A DNA stretch of 64,000 nucleotides from Paraburkholderia phenazinium (lineage in GTDB: Bacteria; Pseudomonadota; Gammaproteobacteria; Burkholderiales; Burkholderiaceae). How positions within the stretch are numbered: the stretch's first letter is position 1; every line of letters starts with the position of its first letter. Location of the stretch: positions 2,666,001 through 2,730,000 of the forward strand of contig NZ_FSRU01000001.1 of assembly GCF_900142845.1 (NCBI RefSeq). Reading direction: 5' to 3'. Below the pieces are notes generated by a model. It ran no database searches. It was not told the origin of the DNA and saw only the letters and a list, made by a program, of their open reading frames with translations. The translations under genes and the position numbers were made by a program. Of the stretch, positions 56,420-64,000 are shown piece after piece.

Positions 56420-56474
56420 CCGGCCCGGGGGCGCACTTGCGCTGCAAGATCAGAAGCGAACGACGGAGGCGACG

Positions 56475-57410
56475 ATGAACATTCAGTGCGGCACCGCCGG
56501 ATGGACCGACAAAACGCTGATCGCCTGCAAGCGTTTCTATCCGCGCGGCTGCAGCACCGCGGAAGCGCGACTGCGTTTCTATGCATCGCAGTTCCCGCTC
56601 GTCGAGGTCGACTCCGCCTACTACGCAATGCCGTCGGAGTCGAATGCCCAGCTATGGGCCGAGCGCACCCCCGACGGCTTTACGTTCAATTTCAAGTCGT
56701 TCCGGCTGTTCACGGGGCACCAGACTTCGCCTGATGTGTTGCCGAAGGACATCGTGATGGCATTGGGCAGTTCCCCTTCCACCACGCGCAAGAAAAACCT
56801 CTACTACCGCGATCTCCCCGTGGAAATCCGCGACGAGTTATGGCGGCGCTACCTCGAAGCGCTCGAGCCTTTGCGGCGCACGCAGCACCTCGGCGCCGTG
56901 CTGTTCCAGTTCGCACCGTGGATCACCCGCGCACCGGAGGATCTCGCCCATGTCGACGAATGCGCGGCGCGCATGACGGGCTATACGGTGGCCGTCGAGT
57001 TTCGCAATCAGTCCTGGCTCGACGAGCATCACGCGCCGTCGACCCTCGCGTTTCTGCGCGAGCGGCAACTGGTGCATGTGATCGTCGATGCACCGCCCGA
57101 CGTGACGAACCGCGTTCATACCGTGTGGGAGGCGACGAATCCGCAACTCGCGATGGTGCGCCTGCATGGCCGCAACACCGCGTCATGGAACCCGGGCGCC
57201 GGCGCCTCGGCAGCGGACCGCTTCAACTACGACTACAGCGACGCCGAACTCGGCGAACTCGCGGGTTCGATTCGCGGCATCGCGACGCGCGCCGCGAAGA
57301 CGCATGTGATCTTCAATAACTGCTTCGAGGATCAAGGACAGCGCAATGCGTTGAGCATGATGGGCATGCTGGGGGCGAGCCCCCACGCACCCGGCGACGC
57401 CCGGCCATGA
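56475..57410 (+). CDS. DUF72 family protein
   Basis: 311 residues from MNIQCGTAGWTDKTLIACKRFYP, with ACGGAGG before the ATG. DUF72 (YecE-like) TIM-barrel signature: Y/F-A-xQFPLVEVDSAYYAMPS, FNFKSFRLFTGHQ, VAVEFRNQSW and a C-terminal HVIFNNCFEDQG. Function is unknown; family members are often linked with DNA repair or UV-endonuclease folds but without proof. Follows the hybrid kinase in the same direction. Confidence 0.9.
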   Translation: MNIQCGTAGWTDKTLIACKRFYPRGCSTAEARLRFYASQFPLVEVDSAYYAMPSESNAQLWAERTPDGFTFNFKSFRLFTGHQTSPDVLPKDIVMALGSSPSTTRKKNLYYRDLPVEIRDELWRRYLEALEPLRRTQHLGAVLFQFAPWITRAPEDLAHVDECAARMTGYTVAVEFRNQSWLDEHHAPSTLAFLRERQLVHVIVDAPPDVTNRVHTVWEATNPQLAMVRLHGRNTASWNPGAGASAADRFNYDYSDAELGELAGSIRGIATRAAKTHVIFNNCFEDQGQRNALSMMGMLGASPHAPGDARP

Positions 57411-57597
57411 GCTGCCGTTCGACGTGAACTCGTAGATCCCCGGCAATCGACTGACGCAGTAAGCGTGCGTTACATTTCTCGCAAACGTCGAAGTCAACGG
57501 GACGGGCGCGCCCCACGTTCCTGATATGCAGGCGTACATATCACTGGCGCTATCGAGAATTCACAGCCTGCCGACAACGCTCCAAAGGATATCCCAC

Positions 57598-58704
57598 GTG
57601 TCCCGGTTTCACCGTATCGCATGCTCTCTACCGGTCTTGCTAGTTGCGGCATCGGCGTCAATTGCCTCGGCCGGGAATCTCAAGTCTGTTTCGCCCGTTT
57701 CGGGCATCAAGGTCATGACCGAACGCGAGCTCGTGAACACCCCTGTACCGATCGTGCAAAAAGGACGGCTGGTCATTTCCACCCGGTCAGGCGACTTTGA
57801 AATGCCCATTGCGGTATCGCGAGACTGGTCTCAGCCACAAGACGATGTTACCCGTGCGGTTGTCGTCATCCCTGGCTGGCCGCGCCGGGATCTTCGCTCG
57901 GGGGAACACGCTGCGGAAGTGGCGGGAGCAGCAGCGCGCGGAACGGTCATCGTCACGCCTCAATTCTTGACGGCGCGAGATGTCGCCGCGCACAACCTGA
58001 CGGACAACATGCTCAGATGGGGTGAAGATGACTGGAAGGAAGGCAAGCCATCTCAGGACGCGGCAGCAATCAGCTCGTTTCAGATCGTCGATGAGATTTT
58101 CCGCCGGTTGGCGAATCGCACGATATTTCCAAACCTCACGACTATCGTGCTTGCCGGACATTCAGCCGGGGGACAATTTGTTCAGGACTACGCGGTTCTT
58201 GGCCGAGGAGAAGCGGGTCTTGGAGACGCCCCGATCCATGTCAGGTATGTTGTCGCCAATCCTGCGACATACCTTTATTTGACCGACGAGCGACCCGATT
58301 CCAACGGAGACTTCGCGCCTTTCAACGCAGCCTCGTGCCGCGCATTCAATCAATGGAATTACGGTCTGGAAGCTGGCATCCCAGCCTATCCACCGCGCCC
58401 GGATTCGATCAATGAATTGAAAGCGCGTTACCTGCGACGGGACATCATCTATCTCCTTGGGACCGCAGACAACGCCCCGGACGGAGACGGCCAGGACCGG
58501 TCATGCGCGGCCGAAGCGCAAGGTGCGACACGTTATGCCCGTGGCCGGGCCTTCGATGCCTACGTGCACATACTCGACCCGCACACGAACCAGCGCGTTT
58601 TCGATGCCCGTGGGATTGGGCATTCCAGCTACCGGATGTACTCGTCGGTCTGCGGGCTGGCCGCGTTGTTCGATAAGCCGGGTTGCGATTCGGCATCGGA
58701 ATGA
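57598..58704 (+). CDS. Secreted alpha/beta hydrolase
   Basis: About 368 residues. A GTG start at 57598 with AAGGA 9 bases upstream gives a clean signal peptide (VSRFHRIACSLPVLLVAASASIASAG); the in-frame ATG at 57526 gives a longer N terminus. Alpha/beta-hydrolase triad candidates: Ser in VLAGHSAGGQF, Asp in LLGTADNAPDGDGQ and His near GIGHSSYRMY. The first strand and oxyanion region are VVIPGWPRR. Substrate unknown; could be an esterase or amide hydrolase. It is transcribed toward the GlxA-type regulator and its codon use appears less GC-biased than the genes before. Confidence 0.72.
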   Translation: MSRFHRIACSLPVLLVAASASIASAGNLKSVSPVSGIKVMTERELVNTPVPIVQKGRLVISTRSGDFEMPIAVSRDWSQPQDDVTRAVVVIPGWPRRDLRSGEHAAEVAGAAARGTVIVTPQFLTARDVAAHNLTDNMLRWGEDDWKEGKPSQDAAAISSFQIVDEIFRRLANRTIFPNLTTIVLAGHSAGGQFVQDYAVLGRGEAGLGDAPIHVRYVVANPATYLYLTDERPDSNGDFAPFNAASCRAFNQWNYGLEAGIPAYPPRPDSINELKARYLRRDIIYLLGTADNAPDGDGQDRSCAAEAQGATRYARGRAFDAYVHILDPHTNQRVFDARGIGHSSYRMYSSVCGLAALFDKPGCDSASE

Positions 58705-58904
58705 CTGCTTGTGCAGACGGGCGTGTTGACTTTGGGTCGTTCCGGGACGGCGGCGTCAGGCAGCCGATGTTCGGCTGCGAGGTGTGAAGCGGTTCGGCGG
58801 CGATCTGCCACTGCCCACACCAAACCAGAAAACCCCAGATGGCGTTATTTAAGGGTTTTCTATAAAATAAGCCACTTCGAGGATTTCCAGTCAGCTACTT
58901 CGCC

Positions 58905-59852
58905 ATGCGTCGAATTGGATTTTTCGTTTGTCACGGCCACGATGCGCTTGATCTTGCCGGGCCACTTTCGGCTTTTAATCAGGTGACCACAGCCGCTGGC
59001 CATACTCCATATGATCTTCATGTCATCTCGCAGCCCGGAGGGCCGGTTCCCGGCAATGCGGGCCTGCCGATCGAGACAAAGCCGATCGGCAGGCGCACGT
59101 TTGACACCGTCATATTCGTGGGCGGCGATATCGAACCGATGCAGACACCGGAGAACATCGCCGCTGCCAGGAAATTGATCTCCAGAGCCTCACGGGTGGC
59201 AAGCGTGTGTACAGGGGCGTTTTTGCTTGCGGAAACCGGCTTGCTGGACGGCCTGAGAGCAACGACGCACTGGCGGTACGCTGCGCAATTGCAGTCGCGC
59301 TTCCCTCGCACCAGGGTCGAGGGCGATAGTATCTACATAGCGGACGGTCGTATCTGGACGTCGGCTGGCATCGCCGCCGGAATAGACCTGGCGCTCGCCA
59401 TGATCGAAAGAGATATGGGCGTGGACATTGCGCGCGCTGTCGCCAGGTATCTGGTCGTTCCGTATCGCCGGCCTGGAGGTCAGTCCCAATTCTCCGCTAT
59501 GTCGCAAATGGAACCGGAGTCGGATCGTATTCGCATCGCTCTGAATTTTGCCAGAGAACATCTGGCTGAAGCGCTACCTGTCGAGCGACTCGCCGATGCC
59601 GCGAGACTCAGTCTGCGACAATTCGGGCGAGCGTTTCGCCGGGAAACGGGTGAAACGCCGGCTAAGGCGGTCGAGCGCTTACGGGTTGAAGCTGCGCGTC
59701 TGCGCCTGCAGGATGGCAGCGAACCGATCGAACAGATTGCTCTGGCTGTGGGATTCACCGATCCGGAGCGGATGCGGAGGGCTTTCGTCAAACTGCACGG
59801 ACATCCGCCCCAATCGATCCGGCGCGAAAGCCGGCTAAGCAGTGGGCGCTGA
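58905..59852 (+). CDS. GlxA-type AraC regulator with DJ-1-like sensor
   Basis: 315 residues. The N-terminal DJ-1/PfpI-like domain (about 1-185) opens MRRIGFFVCHGHDALDLAGPL and keeps the nucleophile-elbow Cys region SVCTGAFLLAETGLLDGLRATTHW. The C-terminal AraC DNA-binding domain (about 210-305) has LADAARLSLRQFGRAFRRETGETPAKAV and ALAVGFTDPERMRRAFVKLHGHPP. It probably activates genes for a small toxic or nitrogenous compound sensed by the DJ-1 part, here possibly the Tat-exported isonitrile-hydratase-like gene on the opposite strand (inference). The AT-rich 58850-58900 region holds the promoter. Confidence 0.88.
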   Translation: MRRIGFFVCHGHDALDLAGPLSAFNQVTTAAGHTPYDLHVISQPGGPVPGNAGLPIETKPIGRRTFDTVIFVGGDIEPMQTPENIAAARKLISRASRVASVCTGAFLLAETGLLDGLRATTHWRYAAQLQSRFPRTRVEGDSIYIADGRIWTSAGIAAGIDLALAMIERDMGVDIARAVARYLVVPYRRPGGQSQFSAMSQMEPESDRIRIALNFAREHLAEALPVERLADAARLSLRQFGRAFRRETGETPAKAVERLRVEAARLRLQDGSEPIEQIALAVGFTDPERMRRAFVKLHGHPPQSIRRESRLSSGR

Positions 59853-59952
59853 TCGATCGACGGCCGCTTGGCCCACCGCCTGGCCGGCGTCCGTCTGACC
59901 GCTCATTGACCCATAGGCGCTTCGGTACATGACGATCTATTTCGCCGGACGC

Positions 59953-60435
59953 TCAACCGCCGTCAGATTTTAAGGGCGCGTAATCATTCCAGATATCGCG
60001 ATGCAACTTCCAGGCGCCGCCCTGCTTCAGGAAGATGAGGATCTGCTTACCGCGATATTTGAGCTTTCCACCATGATCGCGGATATCGGCATCCGAGACT
60101 TCAGTCACGATCCGATCGTTACCGTAGAACTCGTAATTGCTAAAGGATACGGTGTCAGGCTGCGATCCGGAATAACCTTTGGTGAAGTATTGGGCGATCG
60201 CGCCAGGTCCGGTAACCCGGTCGCCACCGGGCGGTAAAAGCGCACCATCTTCCGTATAGAGGCGACCTATCGCGTCATAATCACCTCGCGCGAAGGCTTC
60301 CGCCCATCGTGCGTTTTCGGCTTTGATTGCCGCTTCGGGCGGACGCTGAACGCCACTTGCAGTTGCAGGTGCCGCAAAAGCGAAAAGAGTAAGGCTGGCT
60401 GCAAGGGCAGCAGCACAAAGACGAGTCTGTCGCAT
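59953..60435 (-). CDS. Secreted NTF2-like (SgcJ/DUF4440) protein
   Basis: 160 residues from MRQTRLCAAALAASLTLFAF, a signal peptide with cleavage near ATASG. NTF2-like cone fold: AIKAENARWAEAFARGDYDAIGRLYTEDGALLPPGG, TGPGAIAQYFTKGY and the final GAWKLHRDIWNDYAP. Family length is right. It usually binds small hydrophobic ligands or acts as a weak enzyme in the periplasm. Downstream of, and on the same strand as, the isonitrile-hydratase-like gene (129-base gap), so perhaps cotranscribed. Confidence 0.85.
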   Translation of the reverse strand: MRQTRLCAAALAASLTLFAFAAPATASGVQRPPEAAIKAENARWAEAFARGDYDAIGRLYTEDGALLPPGGDRVTGPGAIAQYFTKGYSGSQPDTVSFSNYEFYGNDRIVTEVSDADIRDHGGKLKYRGKQILIFLKQGGAWKLHRDIWNDYAPLKSDGG

Positions 60436-60563
60436 TGAATGATTTCCGATCGTGGTTTGAACTGGAGCGTGCCGCACCGAATTCGGCGGGCGGGGCAGAC
60501 AATGTCGGTGCGGCCTTCATCGAGGCCAACGGAGTGGCCTCGCGCACATTGCCTGCAAGCGTT

Positions 60564-61418
60564 TCAGCGAACGCCTGGCACTCGTGCGAGACCCTTGGAT
60601 GCGCCCGGCAGTTCCTTGTCGACCATCGCAATGACTTCTGGCCGCGCATCTCTGGGATGACCGGAATGGTACGGCGGGGCAGGATCATATTCGATCACGA
60701 GTTGTGCGAATTCGGCGGCCTGTTGACCGCGCAGCTTCCCGGCAACGCGAAGCGCGAAGTCGATGCCCGCCGTAATGCCGCCGCCGCTCATGAACCGGCC
60801 GTTGTCGTCTTCTACGAAGCGATCCGGAACAGGAATGGCACCATATTCGGACAACTTATTGATGAAGGCCCAATGGCAGGCGCTTCGCTTACCCTTGAGA
60901 ACGCCTGTCGCCGCGAGTACGAGTGATCCGTTGCAAACCGACGTCACATATTTGGCGCTGTCAGCCAGACGCCGGATCTGCGCCTGATACTCCGGCTGCA
61001 TCGGCGCCGTCAAATCAGACCCGCCCGGAACCAGGATCAGGCCGGCCTTGTCGATATCGGCCAGTCGTTCCGTCTTGCCATACTCGACGCCATATTCGAG
61101 GGTCACGAAACCACCATTGAGGCTCGCATAGCGAATGTTCGTATTCGGTAGCTGGTGAAAGACCTCACTGGGGCCGGCAAAATCGAGAAGTGTTCCGCCG
61201 GGATATACCGCGATAACGATGTCGAGCGGATTGGCCGGGGAAAGCGTCCCCGCACTGGACGCCTGCGCGAGAGCGGGAGTGGCGCGGCCAAGCAGGGCTC
61301 CGCCTCCCAGGAGGGTGCCGAGCGTGGCGAGGCCTCCGAGCTTAAGCGCCTCGCGGCGGGAATAGCCCCCGCTGATCGGTCGCTCGCCGGAGCGATTATT
61401 TTCGCTATCGTTGGTCAA
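60564..61418 (-). CDS. Tat-exported isonitrile-hydratase-like DJ-1 protein
   Basis: 284 residues. The Tat signal peptide has GGYSRREALKLGGLATLGTLLGGG (SRRxxLK consensus) and cleaves near ATPALAQ. The mature part is a DJ-1/PfpI-superfamily domain: DIVIAVYPGGTLLDFAGPSEVF, VPGGSDL, nucleophile Cys in SVCNGSLVLAATGVLKG, and the C-terminal EYDPAPPYHSGHPRDA seen in isonitrile hydratases. Those convert isonitriles to N-formamides in the cytoplasm; export to the periplasm by Tat is unusual (inference). It is divergent from a GlxA-type regulator that has a related sensor domain. Confidence 0.82.
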   Translation of the reverse strand: MTNDSENNRSGERPISGGYSRREALKLGGLATLGTLLGGGALLGRATPALAQASSAGTLSPANPLDIVIAVYPGGTLLDFAGPSEVFHQLPNTNIRYASLNGGFVTLEYGVEYGKTERLADIDKAGLILVPGGSDLTAPMQPEYQAQIRRLADSAKYVTSVCNGSLVLAATGVLKGKRSACHWAFINKLSEYGAIPVPDRFVEDDNGRFMSGGGITAGIDFALRVAGKLRGQQAAEFAQLVIEYDPAPPYHSGHPRDARPEVIAMVDKELPGASKGLARVPGVR

Positions 61419-61571
61419 GATAAGTTCTCCTTGTGATTCGGCCCTCTCTGCACGCGCAGCCAGGTCGGGCCAGACTGAAGAACCACCACGTCGAAAAGCG
61501 TGGCGGCGGTGTGATTGGGATGTGGCTGAACCGGGACAATGTCGAGGCTTCCCGAACAGGAAGCCGAAGCC

Positions 61572-62318
61572 TCAAAGTTGCGAGGCACCGCCGTCGACGA
61601 CAAGTTCGGTGCCAACGACGTAGGAGGATTCGTCGCTGGCGAGATACAGCGCCGCGTAAGCAATGTCCTCGGCCTGGCCCATGTAGCCCACCGGAATCGC
61701 TTGGGCGAACTCGGCCTTCCGGTCGCGAACCCACTCATCGGACATCCCCCACTTGGTGATCAGGGGCGTGTCCATCGCACCGGGCGCGATTGCGTTGAAG
61801 CGGATTTTTCGGTCGAGAAACTCGTAGGACCAACTGCGGGCCAGCGATCGTACGGCGGCCTTCGCCGCCGCTGTCAACGAGATGCCATGCTTGCCGGTCT
61901 GCGCGACGAACGATGTATTGAGAATGACAGAAGAGCCCTCGCGCAAGTCAGGCAGCACGGCCTGAAGCGTGACCACCACGCCCTTGACGTTGATGTCCAT
62001 AATCTCGTGATAGAGATCTTCGTCGATGTCGTTAAGTGCGGACGGGAAAGCTCGACCCGCGTTGGCAAACACGACATCCAGACCGCCGAACTGCTCTTTC
62101 ACCTCAGCGGCGATCCTCTGCATGTCCGCGGTCGAACGTACATCGCCCTTGAGAACCAGCGCGTTCTCCCCGAGCTCGGCCTTCACTCGCTCAAATGCGG
62201 CAACATCGCGACCCGTCACCGCTACCCGGGCGCCTTCTGCAATGAAGAGCCTGGCAGTCGCGAGACCGATGCCACTGGTGCCGCCCGTGATCAAAGCTGA
62301 CTTGTTCTTAAGCCTCAT
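61572..62318 (-). CDS. SDR-family oxidoreductase with altered active site
   Basis: 248 residues, classical short-chain dehydrogenase fold. NAD(P)-binding GGTSGIGLATARLF, the ANAG-like FANAGRAFP and the Ser of ILNTSF are normal. At the YxxxK position the sequence is GISLTAAAKAAV, so the catalytic Tyr is Thr while Lys remains. The nucleotide sequence reads ACA at that codon. It may be inactive, use another residue, or belong to a variant SDR subfamily. The C terminus VGTELVVDGGAS is typical. Same strand as the isonitrile-hydratase-like gene, upstream of it by 153 bases. Confidence 0.85.
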   Translation of the reverse strand: MRLKNKSALITGGTSGIGLATARLFIAEGARVAVTGRDVAAFERVKAELGENALVLKGDVRSTADMQRIAAEVKEQFGGLDVVFANAGRAFPSALNDIDEDLYHEIMDINVKGVVVTLQAVLPDLREGSSVILNTSFVAQTGKHGISLTAAAKAAVRSLARSWSYEFLDRKIRFNAIAPGAMDTPLITKWGMSDEWVRDRKAEFAQAIPVGYMGQAEDIAYAALYLASDESSYVVGTELVVDGGASQL

Positions 62319-62492
62319 CTTCTGTTCCTTTCTCTGCTTCGTGATTGATCAAGCCGAAAGTTCAACGCGCAGTCATGTTTGCGCGCGTGTCCCGGCCTGA
62401 TTTCCTGGGCAAATTATGGAACCTGAAGCAAATGGCGCAAAGGTCTTATAACCCTCAAAAAACGTCACCCTATCTCAGGCTAATGGCCGAAT

Positions 62493-63128
62493 TCAATTGC
62501 CTCGCAATCCGTCCGCGCCTAGAACGCGCTGGACCGTTGGCCTATCCCTGACACGTTCGTACCACGCTTGCAGGTGACGGTGCGAACTGAAGTCAATGTT
62601 CGCGTTGTATACGGACTTCATCCATGCGGCCCTACCCCAGCCCGTTAGTGCGAACAGATAGGCGTCGGCGATCGTGAACGTGTCGCCGAGGAGAAACCGC
62701 TTGCCGGCTAGCTGTTGATCAATCCACGCGTACCTGCTTTCAAGCTTTGGCCCGGCGGTATCGACCCACTTGCCCGCTGCCACGGCATAGAGCAGCGGGA
62801 TAAAGCCTTTATGCACTTCAGAAGTCAGAAAATTGAGCCATTCGAGCAACCTGTAGCGTTCCATCGTGCCGTAAGCGGGTACCAATCCCAATTCAGGACG
62901 TTGATCGGCAAGATACTGCGCAATGACCGGTCCTTCATGCAGAAGCGTACCGTCGTCCAGTTGCAGGAGCGGTACGTAGCCCAGTTCGGAAAGGTCGTAA
63001 TAACTGGTCTTGTCCTCCAGCAAATGCTTGCGGGCATCGACCTTGACGATTTCCACATTCAATCCGGTCTCCTGCAAGACGATGCAAATCGCTTGTGAAC
63101 AACTACCGGGTGCGTGATATAGCTTCAT
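62493..63128 (-). CDS. Glutathione S-transferase
   Basis: 211 residues from MKLYHAPGSCSQAICIVLQE, with AAGGAAAA before the ATG. GST-N thioredoxin fold (about 1-80) with a Ser/Cys-containing GSCSQ active site typical of beta-class bacterial GSTs and the GPVIAQYLADQ glutathione-binding segment. The GST-C all-helical domain has the FTIADAYLFALTGWGR N-cap motif. Conjugates glutathione to electrophiles or reduces disulfides. It is divergent from an HxlR regulator, so likely induced by electrophiles. Confidence 0.93.
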   Translation of the reverse strand: MKLYHAPGSCSQAICIVLQETGLNVEIVKVDARKHLLEDKTSYYDLSELGYVPLLQLDDGTLLHEGPVIAQYLADQRPELGLVPAYGTMERYRLLEWLNFLTSEVHKGFIPLLYAVAAGKWVDTAGPKLESRYAWIDQQLAGKRFLLGDTFTIADAYLFALTGWGRAAWMKSVYNANIDFSSHRHLQAWYERVRDRPTVQRVLGADGLRGN

Positions 63129-63158
63129 GCATTTTTCCTTATGATCGAAAACGTATGC

Positions 63159-63250
63159 CGCCATTTTTATGGCGCAGAAACGAATATCTCCCAGCAAGGA
63201 TAAAAAGAGAAGAAGGCAGAATTTTGTGATATAGGTACAAAAAATATACC
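63159..63250. promoter_or_regulatory. Divergent GST/HxlR promoter with repeats
   Basis: CGCCAT-TTTT-ATGGCG at 63159-63174 is a perfect repeat near the GST start. GGTACA/TATACC around 63234-63250 is an imperfect palindrome just before the HxlR start. Either could be an HxlR operator. The whole gap is A/T-rich as expected of a two-way promoter. Confidence 0.5.
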
Positions 63251-63264
63251 CATGCGGAAAAGCC

Positions 63265-63627
63265 ATGAAAAGAAGTGCGACAGGATGTTCCGTCGAAGAG
63301 GCAATGCGCTTGCTGGGTGGTCGCTGGCGTCTGCTGCTGGTGTCGTATCTGCTGGACGGGCCGAAGCGGTTTAACGATCTGCGCAGGGATGTTCCGGGAA
63401 TATCGCAGCGCATGTTGACGCTTGACTTGCGAGCACTCGAACAGGTTGGTCTGGTCCAACGGACTGTGTTCGCTGAAGTGCCGGTAAGAGTCGAGTACCA
63501 GCTCACCGAGGATGGTCAGCGGCTAAGGCCTGTCGTCGAGGTGATGCGTGATTTTGGACTTTGGCTTAAGTCCCGCCCTGAGCTGGAACCTGAAAGCTCA
63601 GAGCTCGACGCTGTCGAGGACGCATAG
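63265..63627 (+). CDS. HxlR-family transcriptional regulator
   Basis: 120 residues, winged helix of the HxlR type: GCSVEEAMRLLGGRWRLLLVSYLLDGPKRFNDLRRDVPGISQRMLTLDLRALEQVGLV, then wing RTVFAEVPVRVEYQLTEDG and the helix RPVVEVMRDFGLWL. One Cys (CSVEEA) near the N terminus could be redox or electrophile reactive, as in HypR/QorR-type members. It is divergent from the GST gene 136 bases away, which it likely represses. Confidence 0.9.
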   Translation: MKRSATGCSVEEAMRLLGGRWRLLLVSYLLDGPKRFNDLRRDVPGISQRMLTLDLRALEQVGLVQRTVFAEVPVRVEYQLTEDGQRLRPVVEVMRDFGLWLKSRPELEPESSELDAVEDA

Positions 63628-63689
63628 GAATCAAGAACAGAGAAGAACGGCTTGTTCTTCACGGAAACGCTTCAACGGAGAGATGAGCG

Positions 63690-64000
63690 ATGGCCTCGAA
63701 AAACATCCGCAGAGCAACGGCAGAGGACGTACCGGTTCTTACACAGATCCGCAACGATGCGCATGCGAAGAAAGTGGTTCATGGCGATTATGCGTGGGGC
63801 AAGGAAGGCGACGGATTTTCCGAGCGATGGGTGCGAAACAATGTCGCCGAAAAAGAAGTGTATGTCGTTGAACTGGATGGCACGCCGGTCGGAACATTTT
63901 CACTCGATCTCGACGACGAAAAGCACTGGGGACCTCAGGAACCGATCGCCGGTTATGTGCATGGGCTGTGCGTGCGGGAAGGCTTTAACGGACGTGGACT
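63690..64000 (+). CDS. GNAT-family acetyltransferase, 3' end outside window
   Basis: First 103 residues only, from MASKNIRRATAEDVPVLTQIR, the common GNAT opening; ACGGAG lies before the ATG. A beta strand VYVVELDGTPVGTFSLDLDD is followed by AGYVHGLCVREGFNGRGL, the start of acetyl-CoA motif A (RxxGxG-like). The rest lies beyond the window. Substrate unknown. Follows the HxlR gene in the same direction, 62 bases away. Confidence 0.8.
   Translation, partial: MASKNIRRATAEDVPVLTQIRNDAHAKKVVHGDYAWGKEGDGFSERWVRNNVAEKEVYVVELDGTPVGTFSLDLDDEKHWGPQEPIAGYVHGLCVREGFNGRG

Overview
The window is GC-rich, densely coded chromosomal DNA of a betaproteobacterium, most likely a Paraburkholderia or Burkholderia relative. 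The pointers are a 2-aminoethylphosphonate (AEP) locus with a Burkholderia-type PhnR regulator, a cellulose operon that includes BcsD, a BcsR-like/Ala-Pro-rich fusion and an oversized BcsC, and many typical Burkholderiaceae accessory genes. No rRNA, tRNA, CRISPR array or intact insertion sequence was recognised. Species assignment is inference.

Region 1 (1-9.4 kb) is a phosphonate catabolism locus. A minus-strand operon phnS-phnT-phnU-phnV-phnR-phnA-phnY (import, regulation, phosphonoacetate hydrolase, phosphonoacetaldehyde dehydrogenase cut by the window edge) is divergent from phnW (AEP-pyruvate transaminase). Together they encode AEP -> phosphonoacetaldehyde -> phosphonoacetate -> acetate + phosphate. 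A DeoR-type regulator follows phnW in the opposite orientation.

Region 2 (9.4-25.7 kb) is mixed: a degenerate UbiB/ABC1-like protein, an L,D-transpeptidase, NadE, a small RRM-like protein, a degenerate secreted HNH-like protein, adjacent S10 and S53 acid-type peptidases, a DUF1993 protein, YnfA, a LysE exporter divergent from an Lrp regulator, a Cys-containing ArsR regulator with a clear operator upstream of an Old Yellow Enzyme, a GNAT acetyltransferase, a DedA protein and a small membrane protein. A stretch with many hairpins and repeated GAAA tetraloops (25.49-25.65 kb) may be an unannotated structured RNA.

Region 3 (25.7-33.4 kb) is a galactoside module: ABC ATPase, GH42 beta-galactosidase, binding protein and two permeases on the minus strand, ended by a strong intrinsic terminator. 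A LacI repressor is divergent, with an 18-bp palindromic operator between.

Region 4 (33.4-49.4 kb) is cellulose and c-di-GMP: a membrane GGDEF-EAL protein divergent from bcsD-bcsP-bcsQ-bcsA-bcsB-bcsZ-bcsC, mostly with overlapping or abutting reading frames. BcsA keeps its catalytic and PilZ motifs. BcsC carries a long Tyr/Pro/Gln-rich linker.

Region 5 (49.4-57.4 kb) holds a HigBA toxin-antitoxin pair with a palindromic operator, about 1 kb without a convincing gene, a YkgJ-like Cys-cluster protein, a DUF2252 protein, a hybrid histidine kinase with two receiver domains and a DUF72 protein.

Region 6 (57.5-64 kb) looks less GC-biased and accessory: a secreted alpha/beta hydrolase, a GlxA-type AraC regulator, an NTF2-like secreted protein, a Tat-exported isonitrile-hydratase-like DJ-1 protein, an SDR lacking the usual catalytic Tyr, a GST divergent from an HxlR regulator, and a GNAT gene cut by the window end. 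The regulators and enzymes suggest a xenobiotic or electrophile response cluster (inference).
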